Shown: in pieces, positions 1-11,052 of the stretch
Layout: each line of letters starts with the position of its first letter
Position numbering within the stretch: position 1 is the first letter of the stretch
Assembly: GCA_007449985.2 (NCBI GenBank)
Contig: VIIQ02000836.1
Span: forward strand, 186,001-250,000
Length of the DNA: 64,000 nucleotides
Origin: Desmodesmus armatus
Taxonomy: Eukaryota; Chlorophyta; Chlorophyceae; Sphaeropleales; Scenedesmaceae
Direction: 5' to 3'
Program-made: the position numbers and the translations under genes
Notes under the pieces: generated by a model
Database searches by the model: none
Seen by the model: the letters and a program-made list of their open reading frames with translations, nothing else
What the model was told of the DNA's origin: nothing

Positions 1-117
1 TTTGGCTTGTTGTACAAACACATAGTTCCAACTATATCCCCCAAGACAGCCGTTCAACAGCATGCAGGGGCCTTGGTGATGCACAGTAGCACTCACAGCA
101 GCAGCAACTTCGGATCC

Positions 118-3100
118 ATGGATGCAGCTGTCCTGCAGGCTTCTCGATCCCTGTAAGCAGCTCATGAAGGTGACCACTGCATGCTGCTGCTGCTGCTGCT
201 GCTGCTTGCTGCAGAGCTGTGGTTTTGCGCAACCAGAGTGCAGACAGTGCGTCAGACTACCTGCTACAGAGCAGGAGCAGCTTGGACGGAGAGCCGTGGT
301 GGGAGCGAGCAGCTATCGCCAGGCGAATGTCGATCGACGTCAACACATGCAGAGTCTGCCAGCAGCCAACCACAACACAATGCTCGCATTGCAAGTCTGT
401 CAAGTACTGGTGAGCCAGCCTGTATCAGCACAACAACCTTGTGGCTATCACAGCGCATGGCAGTGCAATCAGGCCAGGCTTGCTGGCACGCATGCACCTG
501 TCATTGTGTCGCGCATCCACCTGTACTTGTGCCGCTTTCAACTGCACAGTGTCAAGCAAGCAACCCCACTGGCAGCATTCATGTTTTGCAGCAGCAGCAG
601 ACTGGTGCCACCACCCATCATGATGTTGGCCAGCACATCACCCATCTGCTAAGGCAGGAGGAATTCATGACGTGCCGCTTCCTGATGCTGCCTGCCCACC
701 TGCCTGCCTGCCTGCCTGCTTCTGTACTCTCAGCGGTCCAGTCTGCCAGCGCAAGGACTGGGGCAGTGGTCACAAGTTTGAATGCCAGAACCTCAAAACC
801 CTGAAGCAGAACGCAGCCAAAGCAGCAGCAGCCGGCATCAGCAAACCGCCGTTCCTGGACCCAAATGAGGACGCACCAGTGCCGCAGCAGGTTCTGTTCT
901 CCTATGACTTGTTCCTGCAGCTGCGCAAGAACCCCAACAGCTGCCAGCGGGCGCCTATTGGGTTGGTCAACCATGGCAACAACTGCTACGCGAACGCAGC
1001 GCTGCAGTGCATGCTGTTCACCAAGCCGCTGCGGGCCTATCTGGACGAGGGTCTGCACCACAAGGACTGCAACAGGCCGCGTGATCGGGATTGGTGCCTG
1101 CTGTGTGTGCTGTCGGTGAGTCCAGCAGGCTCACCACACTCAGCGCGCATGCACTTCTTGCCCTGCATGTTGCAGCTTGCAGTCCTTGCACACCTTCAGC
1201 AAGCATGGCGGTCCTGCCCTGTGCGTGCACGACCCACAGCAGCACACCTCGGCAACTGCCCATCTCACAGCCTGCATGTGTGCTGCTTTGCGGTCTTGTT
1301 GTCACCGCAGCGGCTGTGCTATGAGATGTCCAGCGCGTCCCTGAACGCTGAGATGTCTCTCAAGCCGCTGCTGCGCCACCTGCGTCGCTTCGCCAAGACC
1401 ATGAGCTACGGGAGGCAGGAGGACGCGCACGAGTTCTTCTACAGTGTGCTCAACACCATGGAGGCCATCCAGCTCACAAACTTTGGCGGCAAGGACCGGT
1501 TCGACATGAGGTGAGCGGCAGCGCGGGTGGTCGCCAGCGTGTGATCTATGCAAGCAGTGCGATCACTTGTGGTTGTCTATGTGCTTATGTTTGTCGCTGC
1601 GCCGAAGTTGGGACACGGTGCTGGTGAGCAACGAACGAAATGCTCATAATGGCAAGTACACAGAATGCAACTAAAGTCTGTGGAGCAACAACATCCATGT
1701 TGTCATGTGCGTTGCCGCGCAGGAGCCAGGAGACGACTCTGGTGCACCATGTGTTTGGCGGGTACTTGCGCAGCCAGGTTGAATGCTGCGGGTGCGGTGC
1801 GGCCAGCAGGCGCTATGAGGCAGCACTGGACCTGCAGCTGGAGGTGCCTGCTGGGGTGGACAGGCTTGAAGATGTGCTGCAGCGACACACAGCAGGTGCG
1901 CTTGAGTTCCACCACTCAACCCCACACCCCTCCGTGCAACAGTTTGAACTGGACTTTGCTTGAGATCGTCCATGTCTGAGTTTTTTAGGGTGGTGCTGTT
2001 GTTGACTTGTGTGGGACTTGTCTGTCTTGCCAGCGTGTGCTCGGGAGGCAAGTGTGCGCTCGTGTAATTGCAACACATTCTGTCGCCTGTTGGACCTTGG
2101 CCCTACACCCGTGTTGCTTGTATTGTGGAAGCTTTCTGGCTATGTGACTGTTTGGGTCTGACTGTGCGTGTGTGTCCATATGGTGCGCTGCTGCCTGCAG
2201 AGGAGGTGCTGGATGGGGACAATGCCTACGCCTGTGACGGTTGCAAGCAGCGGTGCAGGGCCACACGCAGGTGTGCTGGCACTGGCAGCGGTGCTGCTCC
2301 CGCGCATCAGGCACTGACTCTGGGACACTGCCAGCTTTGTGCTGCAAGAATCGCAGGCATCCATGGTGTGCATACGTGTGCTCCCAACTGACAACATTGT
2401 TCCAAGCCCCCAGCACAAGGCTGTGCTGCTACTGCCAGCCTGCACGTGTTCAACATCACTGCCTGTGGGCGTGCACAAGCTGCTTTTCACGTCCCCACTA
2501 CACTTGATTGTGTGGCATTTCAACGAGGTTCGCTGTGCCTGCAACCTTGCACAGTCACCCTGACGCAACCCATGTCCATGTTGCCGTCTTTTGTTCCCAA
2601 CTGCAGCACGCGCTTTGAGGTTGCGCCCAACACTCTGGTGCTGTGCCTCAAGCGCTTTGGCACGGGGCGCTTTGGCAAGATCAACAAGGTGCTGGTGTAC
2701 GGGGAGAAGTTGGACCTGGGGCCGTTCATGGCAGCAGGCGCCATGGACGACGGACCCGCCACCTACACACTCACGGGCGTCGTAGTGCACTTGGACCAGG
2801 TATGGCTGGGTGGGGTGGGATGTGGTGCAGCTGAGTCCTGAAGAGGAAGGGTCTGGCAGGGATGTGGGGGTGACGGGTGTGGGTGGTGGTTGCAATGGGT
2901 GTGGTACCGGTGCACATGAAGGCTTGTAGCTGATGTGGGTGTGTCAACCGGGCTCGACTAGCAAGCCTGATAGACGTTCTCAAGCCTAGTCAACATCATT
3001 ACACGTGCAGGAATCGTTTTCTGAACCTCACTTTTTGTCTGCCTGCCCTGCAGATGAACTCCACCAGCTTCGGCCACTACATCAGCTTCGTGCGCACCAG

Positions 3101-4613
3101 TGCCAGCGCCAACAGCAGCAGCGGGCAGTGGTATGCATGCGACGATAGCAGGGTGTGCCGCACGCGCGCGTCAGACGTGCTGTCGCAGAACGCCTACATG
3201 CTGTTCTACCAGCGTGACAGCCCCAAGCCAGCGCCAGAGCCAGGCTATGTGCGTCCTGCGCCGCTGCTGCCGTTGACAGCAGCGCAGCTGGCAGCAGCAG
3301 CGCCCACCACTCCCAAGGCGCAGGAGCCTGTGAAAGCCAACGGAGTTGCAGTTGCAGCGCCAGCAGCTGATGACGTGGTGCGCCTTGACACGGTCCAGCT
3401 TGACCAGAAGCAGCAGCAGGAGGGCGTGCACCCGGAGGGCCAGCAGCAGCAGCAGGAGCAGGGGCAGCAGCCACTGCTGACAGCCATGCACAGCCAGCCG
3501 CCACCGGAGCAGCCTGACGGTGCAGAGCTGCTGCCGCGCATCGCCACTGCTCCTGCAGCTTTGGCGCTGCTGGCAGGGAGGGTGGGCAGCAGCAGTAGGG
3601 ACGACGATAGTGGGTCACATGCGACCACGTCCTCGTGCCTTGCTGATGTGTCAGAGTGCTCCACACCCTCCTACCAGGCCAATGGTGCTGCTGACGACCA
3701 CGCATGGGGTGCCAGCCACAACCGCAGCAGCAGCAACGGCAGCAGGCAGGGCAGGCAGAGCGTAGACGAGTCAGCAGCAGCAGCAGCGAGTGCAGGTATG
3801 GGCGCAGGTGATGCTGCGAAGGTGCCACAGCACACACTGCTTCGGCGCAGGCAGCGGCAGCAGCAAGAAGGCCCTAGGGCTGCAGCAGGGGCAGCAGGGC
3901 AGCAGCAGGGACCTGAGGCCATGCCGCAAGCCAACGGTGTTGTCAGTGGCAGCAGCCAAAATACCAGCAGTGCCGGGCTGCTGCCGAGCATGCAGTACAG
4001 GGTTGTGCCAGCTGGGCCTGAGCTGCTGCGGGTGCGTGTGCAGCTGCCGGGCGTGACATCTGCCTTGGATGTCCAAGTAGCAGTGGAGCCGCCCGGGCAG
4101 CAGCACGCGCAGCAGTGCCTGTGGTTGCAGGTCCCTGGGCGCTTCACGGAGCTGCAGCTGCCGCTGTCGCATCACCTGCAGCCGGGCCAGGCAGTGGGCG
4201 CTGTGTCGGGCCGCTTCTACAGAAAGAAGCAGGAGCTGAAGCTCAAGCTGAGCTTGTTGAGTGGCGCCGGTGGCCAGGACAGCATCGGCAGCAGCGGTAG
4301 TGGGGGTGCACTGGAGTTCCATTTGACGGACAGTTTTGATACATCCAGTGGGAGTGAGAGCGAGGGGTATCAGCCAGCGAGGAGGGGTATGCGTGGGGTG
4401 GCGAGTGAGCGGGACCTCTGCAGCATCTTTGGGCGCCACAGCAGCACAGTGGCACACCAGCTGATGCAGCAGCTCCAGCAGCAGCGCAGGCCTGGGCAAG
4501 ACGAGGCAGAAGCGCCTGCACCAGCGGCGGCTGCAGCAGCACAAGCACCAGCTGGCAAGAAGCCTGCTGGCAAGAAGAAGGCGGCCGGCAAGAAGAAGAG
4601 CAAGCGGAAGTGA
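118..4613 (+). CDS. Ubiquitin-specific protease (USP/UBP) with MYND finger and C-terminal CS-like domain
   Basis: Cysteine deubiquitinase of the USP family, predicted to remove ubiquitin from proteins. Exons: 118-152, 215-409, 734-1115, 1311-1510, 1723-1895, 2201-2270, 2607-2799, 3054-4613; all phases match, giving 935 aa. A MYND zinc finger starts at Cys57 (CRVC, CSHC, then YCGPVC across an intron). The Cys box GNNCYANAALQC places the catalytic Cys at residue 161. A QEDAHEF box follows, then two CxxC pairs of the zinc ribbon, FEVAPNTLVLCLKRF, and the His box SFGHYISF (His424). After the catalytic domain come a long Gln/Ala-rich stretch, a CS/PIH1-like beta domain at about 730-818, and a Lys-rich tail. 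Plant UBP15-19 relatives share the MYND-USP order; the CS-like end is unusual. The 35-nt first exon with its ATG at 118 is chosen because it restores frame through a 62-nt intron; it is the least certain part. Confidence 0.88.
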
Positions 4614-4773
4614 AAAGGCATCTCGCCTGTGTCTGGGTGTTGCTGAGACAGCAACACCAGCATGGGTTGATTTTGTGGCCTGTTTCGGACCTCAGCTTTT
4701 GGAGGCTGGGCCACAGTGCGCTGCAACTGCGCATACGGCTGGTACTCCGTATGTACCGCAGAGGTTTTGGTAC

Positions 4774-4778
4774 TGTAA
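4774..4778 (+). terminator. TGTAA polyadenylation signal of the USP gene
   Basis: TGTAA, the usual green-algal polyadenylation motif, lies 161 nt after the USP stop codon. Assignment rests on motif and position only. Confidence 0.5.
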
Positions 4779-5028
4779 TGGGCTTGGCAGAAGAGCTGGC
4801 TTGTGCGCCAACCTTGTGCTATTGTTGGATGTTGCCCTGCCAACCTGCATTCTGCAGCTAGATACGCACAACCCGTACGGCAGCTTGAGGCGAATGAATC
4901 CGAAGACTGATCAAGCTCATGAGTGTCTGCCTTCGTTATTGTTATTGACTGTGGTACATCCCAGACGCGCTCACTTCATGCACCTGGCCAACATGTCATG
5001 ATTGGCGGCAGCTTCGTCATCAGACAAA

Positions 5029-5033
5029 TTACA
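5029..5033 (-). terminator. TGTAA polyadenylation signal of the SLC44 gene
   Basis: TTACA on the + strand (TGTAA on the minus strand), about 280 nt downstream of the SLC44 stop codon. Confidence 0.45.
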
Positions 5034-5314
5034 AAGCAGGAGCACACGTCACCGTGCATATGCAACAGTCATGCGTCAATGCAGCCCCCTCAAGGACAAG
5101 AAACCTCATCGAGCCGAGCCACGGCCCTTGCAGCAAAGTGCAATGCAACATCATGATATGAACCCACCCTGGTCCCAACAACCCAGCGGACATTGGTGCG
5201 CACGCGTCCCAAGCCACGCCCGTCCTGGCTGAACTCCCTACTAAGCATGACTACCCCAAAAGAAAAGGCAGCAGTACCCTGCACAATAACCCCATCATCA
5301 TTTCCGCACATAGC

Positions 5315-8300
5315 CTATGTCCATTGCTGCCTGCCTTGGGGCTGAACTGGTTGGCCCATGGCAGGAGCTGAGGCCTGCTTAGCCTCCCCAACAGCCTCCA
5401 GCAGCAGGGCTGGTGCACAGCGTGGGTGGCCGTTGTTGCTCTCACAGTCCTCACAGAAGGACAGCAGGACGGTGTCAATGGCCATCTCGTAGACGGAGAA
5501 GAAGATCTGCAGAGTTGCACAAGCAGCGGGACTATATGTCGTTGAACCCTGATGTCTCAGCATGCAAGCATGACAGCACTGACAACCTGCTTACAGTGCA
5601 GTGAGGCATTGTGAAAGTACGCTCCCTGGGAGCTGTTGAACCAAGCTGCGCAGGCACAGCATGGGGCCTCACCTGAGCAACGATATAGCCTGTGAGCACA
5701 GCCAGGGCAATGGGCAGGATGGCACTTGACAGGTAGGTGCTGGGGTACTTGTCAGGGTTGTGGTAGTACTCCAGGTTGCTGATGGCAAATGCAACCACGC
5801 CGCAGCAAGCAGCCACACTCAGCTTGCCCAGGAACAGCAGGGCATCTCCCACGAGGTTGACGGCGACCAACCGCAGGGCATTGGAGACGATCAACTGGAC
5901 CGCCCGGGCAGCACTGGCACAGTAATTACTGCCCTTCACTGCAGGAGCACACAGCACAGCACGGCAGAATCCAACCACAAGATCAGTGGCAGGGCATCAC
6001 ATTAGCACTGAGAGCGAGAGGCGCTAGCCTCTGCTTACACAATCTTGTAGGGATCCAAACGCTTTGCTGCCGCAATTTCAATCAAAGGCGTGTGGCAGCC
6101 ACGTCAGTAGGGCATAGTTGCAGCTCACCTGCCACCAGGATGTATGCATTGCGGTTGATGAAGGCCACTATCTTCTCCAGCAGCCACATCAGCCCCTTCA
6201 CAATGCACATCGCCCATGCAGCAATCTGATTCTGCTGCTGCATCGCTCGAGTCTTCTTGTCTAAATACTCCAACACCACCTGCAGAGGCCCAGCACAAGC
6301 TGGCAGTCAGTTGAAGTACTGAGGTAGCCAACCAACCATACCAACAGCCACAACATGTGGCTGGCCCATACGACATGCAAACACACAGCCACAGTAACTT
6401 ACTGGCAGCACACTAGCCTGGTATGGAGCAAGACACGCTGCTTGGCTACTGGACAATTTGGCTCACCCGCACAGCCTGGATGATTGCAATGATGAAAGAT
6501 CCCAGCGCCACACTGCCCAGGTTGTAGATCAGTGTGTTGCGCAGGGCCTTCAGCACTGGGAAAGTGGGCTGCCTGCAGGAGCAATGAGATAAATGCACAT
6601 GGGGTGGTGAGCAGCAGCTCATAAGACTGTTCAGTGCCTCTGCTCATGTTGCGCATCACGTGTTGCGTCTGTACACTGTGGTTCAACCGTTAGTAACGCT
6701 GCTTGCTGATTATGAAGTGGCCCGGCACCTGTGGGCTTGCAGGCCGGTTTGGAGGCGCCAATTGACATCCTTTCATAACAAATGGTACAGTGCCACCACC
6801 ACCACCACCAAGATGACAAGGACATCAACAGTGTGTGTCAGCATGTCACAGCCGCACCTCTTAGTGTCGCCCCGTGACCAGTAGTAATTTGCGACGGCAC
6901 CAGCCACCACCACGCTTGACAGGCCCACAATGAACTGGTTGGTCCACAGCAGCCCAAAGAAGTGGAAGATGAAGGCGTACTTGAGCCTGTTGTTCCAGTC
7001 GTAGCTGATGTAGCAGTCGCTGGAACCGGCACAGGCTTCCAGGATTTGCTGCAGGCACGCACAACAACATAACGTTCTCCACCACTGAGTGATGCCATCA
7101 GTGTGGGCCCAGCAAAGTCCTGCACACAAGCTAGCTCAGCGCTGTGCCTGCAAGTGTGGCCATCAGCATATGAAATGTCATGCCTGCCGCAATCTTTGCA
7201 AGATGCGCATGCATCCCATGCAGTCGCATTTGTGCTCCGGGCGAATGAGTTGCCCTTCATCATACGCACCTGTGCTGTCATGTTTGAGGTGTCTGGTGCA
7301 ATGGGTGGAGGCACTGTCATGGTGGAGTTGGTCAGCATGAGCTGCTTGATGCCCAGGGGCTCAGAAGCTGCTTGGGGCTGCCGCCAGTTTGCCGTGGGCT
7401 CGCCCGCGCTGTACAGCACAGCTGTGACAGCCACCCAGTATACGATCAAGCCCACTTCCAACACGAATGGCAGCAGAGGCCACAGCAGGACAGAAGGCAT
7501 GGTAGACACGGCCTGGCTAGCAACCTGGAAGCAACGAGCAGGGACAAGACAACAGGAAAACATCAATAGTCAGAAGAGGTGCAGAAATTATCGTCACTGA
7601 CAGGTGTCAGGTCAGGTGGCACCTGACAGAATGCCCACAAGCTTTTCCCGGCATTGTTTGTCAATGCACATGCCAGCATCCACTGCATGCCATCTTGGGC
7701 ACCGCAGACATGTCTACTGTAGGCTACTAGCTTGCTGAGCAACAGCGCACATACCTTAATGCACGCCACTGCCACTTTGATGCGCCTCAACATCACCAGC
7801 GTCAGCAGAAAGATGACAACGGTCAGCGCTGTCAAGCCGTATGCAATGTACGCCCAGTTGTCACGACTCAGTCCTGCGACACAACACACACATGTGCAGT
7901 CAGTGCTCAGTTGGGCACTCTGCCATGAATGCCAGCCCTCAAAGTTGTTTGGAAGGTCAAGGAGCGGCTTGTGGTCACTCCACATTCACAGCACTTGCAG
8001 TTGCGTTCTGGCAGTGCAGAGTGCTAGATAGCACTATAGTGCTGATGGCAATGATCAGTCGTTGCAGTGGCCACACCTGTGGGGTCTGAGTCCGTGGGAA
8101 GCTGAGCCGCAATCGTCGCACCCCATTGCCCAGCTTTGGTCAACATTCCCGCCATGTTGTAGGCATACAGTGTGCAGCCGACAAGGGCCAAATTCACAGT
8201 GATGATGGTGATCCACACCATAACACCAGCCAGGTACCGCAGGATCAACATCCACACCTGGATGCAAACAGCACAGCAGCTCCCAGGTGAACCCCAGGTT

Positions 8301-10749
8301 CAAAACTGCAGGACACACGGTGTTTGCCTTGTTGGGCACAAGCAAGACAAGTTGTGCTGGCTGTACTGACATCAGGCCCTGACCAACATAGAGCCCAACC
8401 TCTGCACTCACAACTTATGCCACTAGTGCTGGGATGGCCCATTGGTTAACAGCATTGACAGCACGTGGGTGCTACTGCTGGAGCAGTTCTGCTCACCAGT
8501 GACAAGGCCATGCCGCAGGCCAGGCCTCCAATCACGATGATGAGGATGCCCTTGCTGATGTCAGCCACATAGCTTCCAAAGGTGGAGCCGCCAGAGGAGA
8601 AGGTGGTCTGGGCTGTGGATGCAACTGCGTTCAGCGCACCCGACGTGGTGTTGACCATGGAGTAAAGGCTGGTGGTGAAGTCAGCAGGGAACTTGGGGAA
8701 GCACCTGCAGGGCAGCCACCGTTGACAAAGTACCATGACTCAGCGCCAGACACAGGCCATGGTGGACAATGTGAGGCACAATGTGACAGCCTGATGCACA
8801 ATGTCCTGCATGCAGCAAGTTGCTGTGGTGCACACGTGTGCGCTGACAGCTGCACAAGGGGATGGAGGTCAGGAGCGCTGGGCTGGTGCAGCATGACTGT
8901 GTGACACAAGTCATCAATTTGGGCATGGCTGCAAGCATCAACTCGATTGCAAGATGCAGTTGTCTCAAGGGCTTGTCAACAGGGTTTACCTGTTGAAGTA
9001 CGGCACAGTTGCTGCCCACACAGGGTAACATGGCCCTTCCCCAGGAAACTGACTTTTGGCCTGCAGGTACTTGCCGTTCACTGTGCTGCCAGCACCACAG
9101 AAGTTGACGTCAACACCAAATGCTGTCAGGTTGATGCCGGCTGTAGTGAAAGCATTCTGCAGCAAACCCATTGCAGGCAAGCAGGGCAAGAGGACAGGCA
9201 GGCTTGAACCATGCAGACAGTCTCGGCAAGCTGGTGCCATGTACAAATCCTTCTACCGCTGCTGCATGCATGCAGCCAATCAAGCCAGCTGGTAGAGTGC
9301 ACTTTGCTGGGCCGTGCGACATTGCCAGTGGTCAGTTACCATCACAACGAGCAGCTGCATGCTGAGGTGCTCCCATCCATCTGTGTTCGGCTGCAGCCAG
9401 CTGGCAAAAAACACCTGCACAAAACCACTGTCACACTGGGAGATGTCCAGCGTTGCACCGGCAAGGTCAGTCCAGTACTTGGTGTTTGTGTCAGAGTCCA
9501 CGGTGAGCAGTCTGCCATACAGGTCCTGCTCAGCAGTACGGTAGTAGGGGCACCTGTACAGCACGGTCAGCAACACATGTCACAACACCAAGTATGCCGC
9601 GGCAGGTGGCCCTCCTGCTCCGAGAGCACCCTACCCCGAGCAGGAGTCCTGCTGTGTACAACAGGTGCATGGGATACGTTGGTGTTTCAAGCCTTCCTGC
9701 TGATGGGCATGGTCTGTTTCTGTCAAACGTGCACCATGTAGTTGATGCAGATGGTTGCCTGCCAAGGTGATGGTTTCCCCCTGGCAGAACCCAAAAAAAG
9801 GTGCTGGTTAGCCATCACGCCACGTGCTGACCCCATGCCGCATGGGCAAGGCTGCTGAGAAGCCAGCTCCCCAGCACTGCTCCTGCCGCATGCTTATGAG
9901 CACACTGCCTGCCAACGTTCCAATTATGCCTCCCAGCTTCTGCCCTCTCACCTGTACTGAGTGTTGTTGGTGCAAGGCAGGCTGCTCAAGGCGCACTGGT
10001 CCTCCACTGTGGGACAGCTGGCCACACACACCGTCCTGGCATACATGATGTTTGCAGGGTTCAGCAGCTCCAGAGCGTCCAGATAGTACAGGTTTGGCTT
10101 GTCTGTGAGGTCCATGAATGAGTCCTTGTAAGTGTTGTTCACCCCACACAGCAGCCCGTGGGAGTCTAGCCCATACACCAAGCGCCGGGGGTCTCCTGCA
10201 GGACAGCATGGTTCATCCATGCATGGCGCAGGTAGTGTCAGCAAGGGGTTGGTAAGGTGCGCTTGCATGCCTGGTTGCTCTGTTCCTGAGCACAGTCGAC
10301 AGCATGCATGCCCATGCCACGCAAGGTCTTGGTCACAGGAAGCCTGCCATGCTGTCTGACGCTGGCACTCAGTGCAATTGCTTACGGCTGCTCAGCACAC
10401 AGCTGCAAAATCGAAGCGGCCAGGGCAACGCTCTCATACATGCTGCTGTGGGTTTCACAGGAATACTGCCATGCTGCTTCACCTACCTTCCCGGAAAGCG
10501 ATGCCACAGACAACAAACATGCCCACCCAGTAGGCGACAAAGAACAACAAGAACAGCACGTCCCTGCATTTCCTGTTCTCCACCATCCCCTGCATCGATA
10601 AAATGGATGGGTTCAGCTGGTTTGACGTGTATTACAATGACGCTGCGGGAGCAGGCATGTGCATGCTGGTTCCTGCACACCACAGCAGCAGCTCTGCTGG
10701 TGATACACACCTCCTTGTGCTGCTCATCGTCTCCACCACAACAGCCCAT
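5315..10749 (-). CDS. Choline transporter-like protein (SLC44/CTL family)
   Basis: Multi-pass membrane protein of the SLC44 (CTL) family, which moves choline and related substrates across plasma or organelle membranes. Fourteen exons (minus strand, 5' to 3'): 10711-10749, 10487-10589, 9952-10195, 9415-9553, 8990-9156, 8497-8704, 8077-8257, 7755-7873, 7270-7524, 6858-7048, 6467-6572, 6129-6279, 5673-5938, 5315-5506; phases agree and the product is 786 aa. Family marks: N-terminal MGCC, as in human CTL1 and a possible acylation site; ENRKCRDVLF leading into TM1; DPRRLVYGLDSHGLLCG; a Cys- and Asn-rich extracellular loop; LKYAFIFHFFGLLWTNQF; NTLIYNLGSVALGSF; and NAYILVAVKGSNYC before GDALLFLGKL. 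The exact substrate cannot be read from the sequence. It is slightly longer than animal CTLs (about 650-720 aa). Confidence 0.93.
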
Positions 10750-11052
10750 CTTTGAAAAGGCTTGTCAAAGCTTTTTGAAACGATCGAATGCTGCTTGCGA
10801 TTGATCTGTTGTCTCTATTTGTATTTTACTGCTAAGCAGTGCTTTGACCTGTTGACTCGTTCGTGGACCACAGACAAGATCCCGCTGCAGTGAAAACTGA
10901 ACAATCAACTGCATAATCGCACGCCACAACAGGAGACCATAGTATGCGTGAACCTCAGGATGACTAACCCATCCATGTACAGTACCCATGAACGTTCATG
11001 GACACAGCCGAACACCAAAACGCTCAAGTGAGCGACCAAAGTGACATTTGTG
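10750..11052 (-). promoter_or_regulatory. SLC44 upstream region / XPD 3' flank
   Basis: About 300 bp between the SLC44 start codon and the XPD stop codon, both on the minus strand. It should hold the XPD 3' end and the SLC44 promoter. No clear TATA box or TGTAA motif was identified. Confidence 0.4.

Larger units (their letters stand above)
4614..5314. other. Convergent intergenic region, USP / SLC44 3' ends
   Basis: About 700 bp between the stop codons of two convergent genes. It holds a TGTAA polyadenylation-type motif for each gene and otherwise only 3' UTR-like sequence. The short open frames here show no recognisable protein features. Confidence 0.6.

Noticed and set aside
122..804. Long overlapping + strand frames with poly-Cys/poly-Leu runs at the left edge
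   Set aside because: They are readings of the CTG tract and of USP exons in other frames; the spliced USP model explains the region.
3082..4843. Long minus-strand frames opposite the USP last exon
   Set aside because: Mirror frames of CAG/GCA-rich coding sequence (poly-Leu, poly-Cys); no independent gene features.
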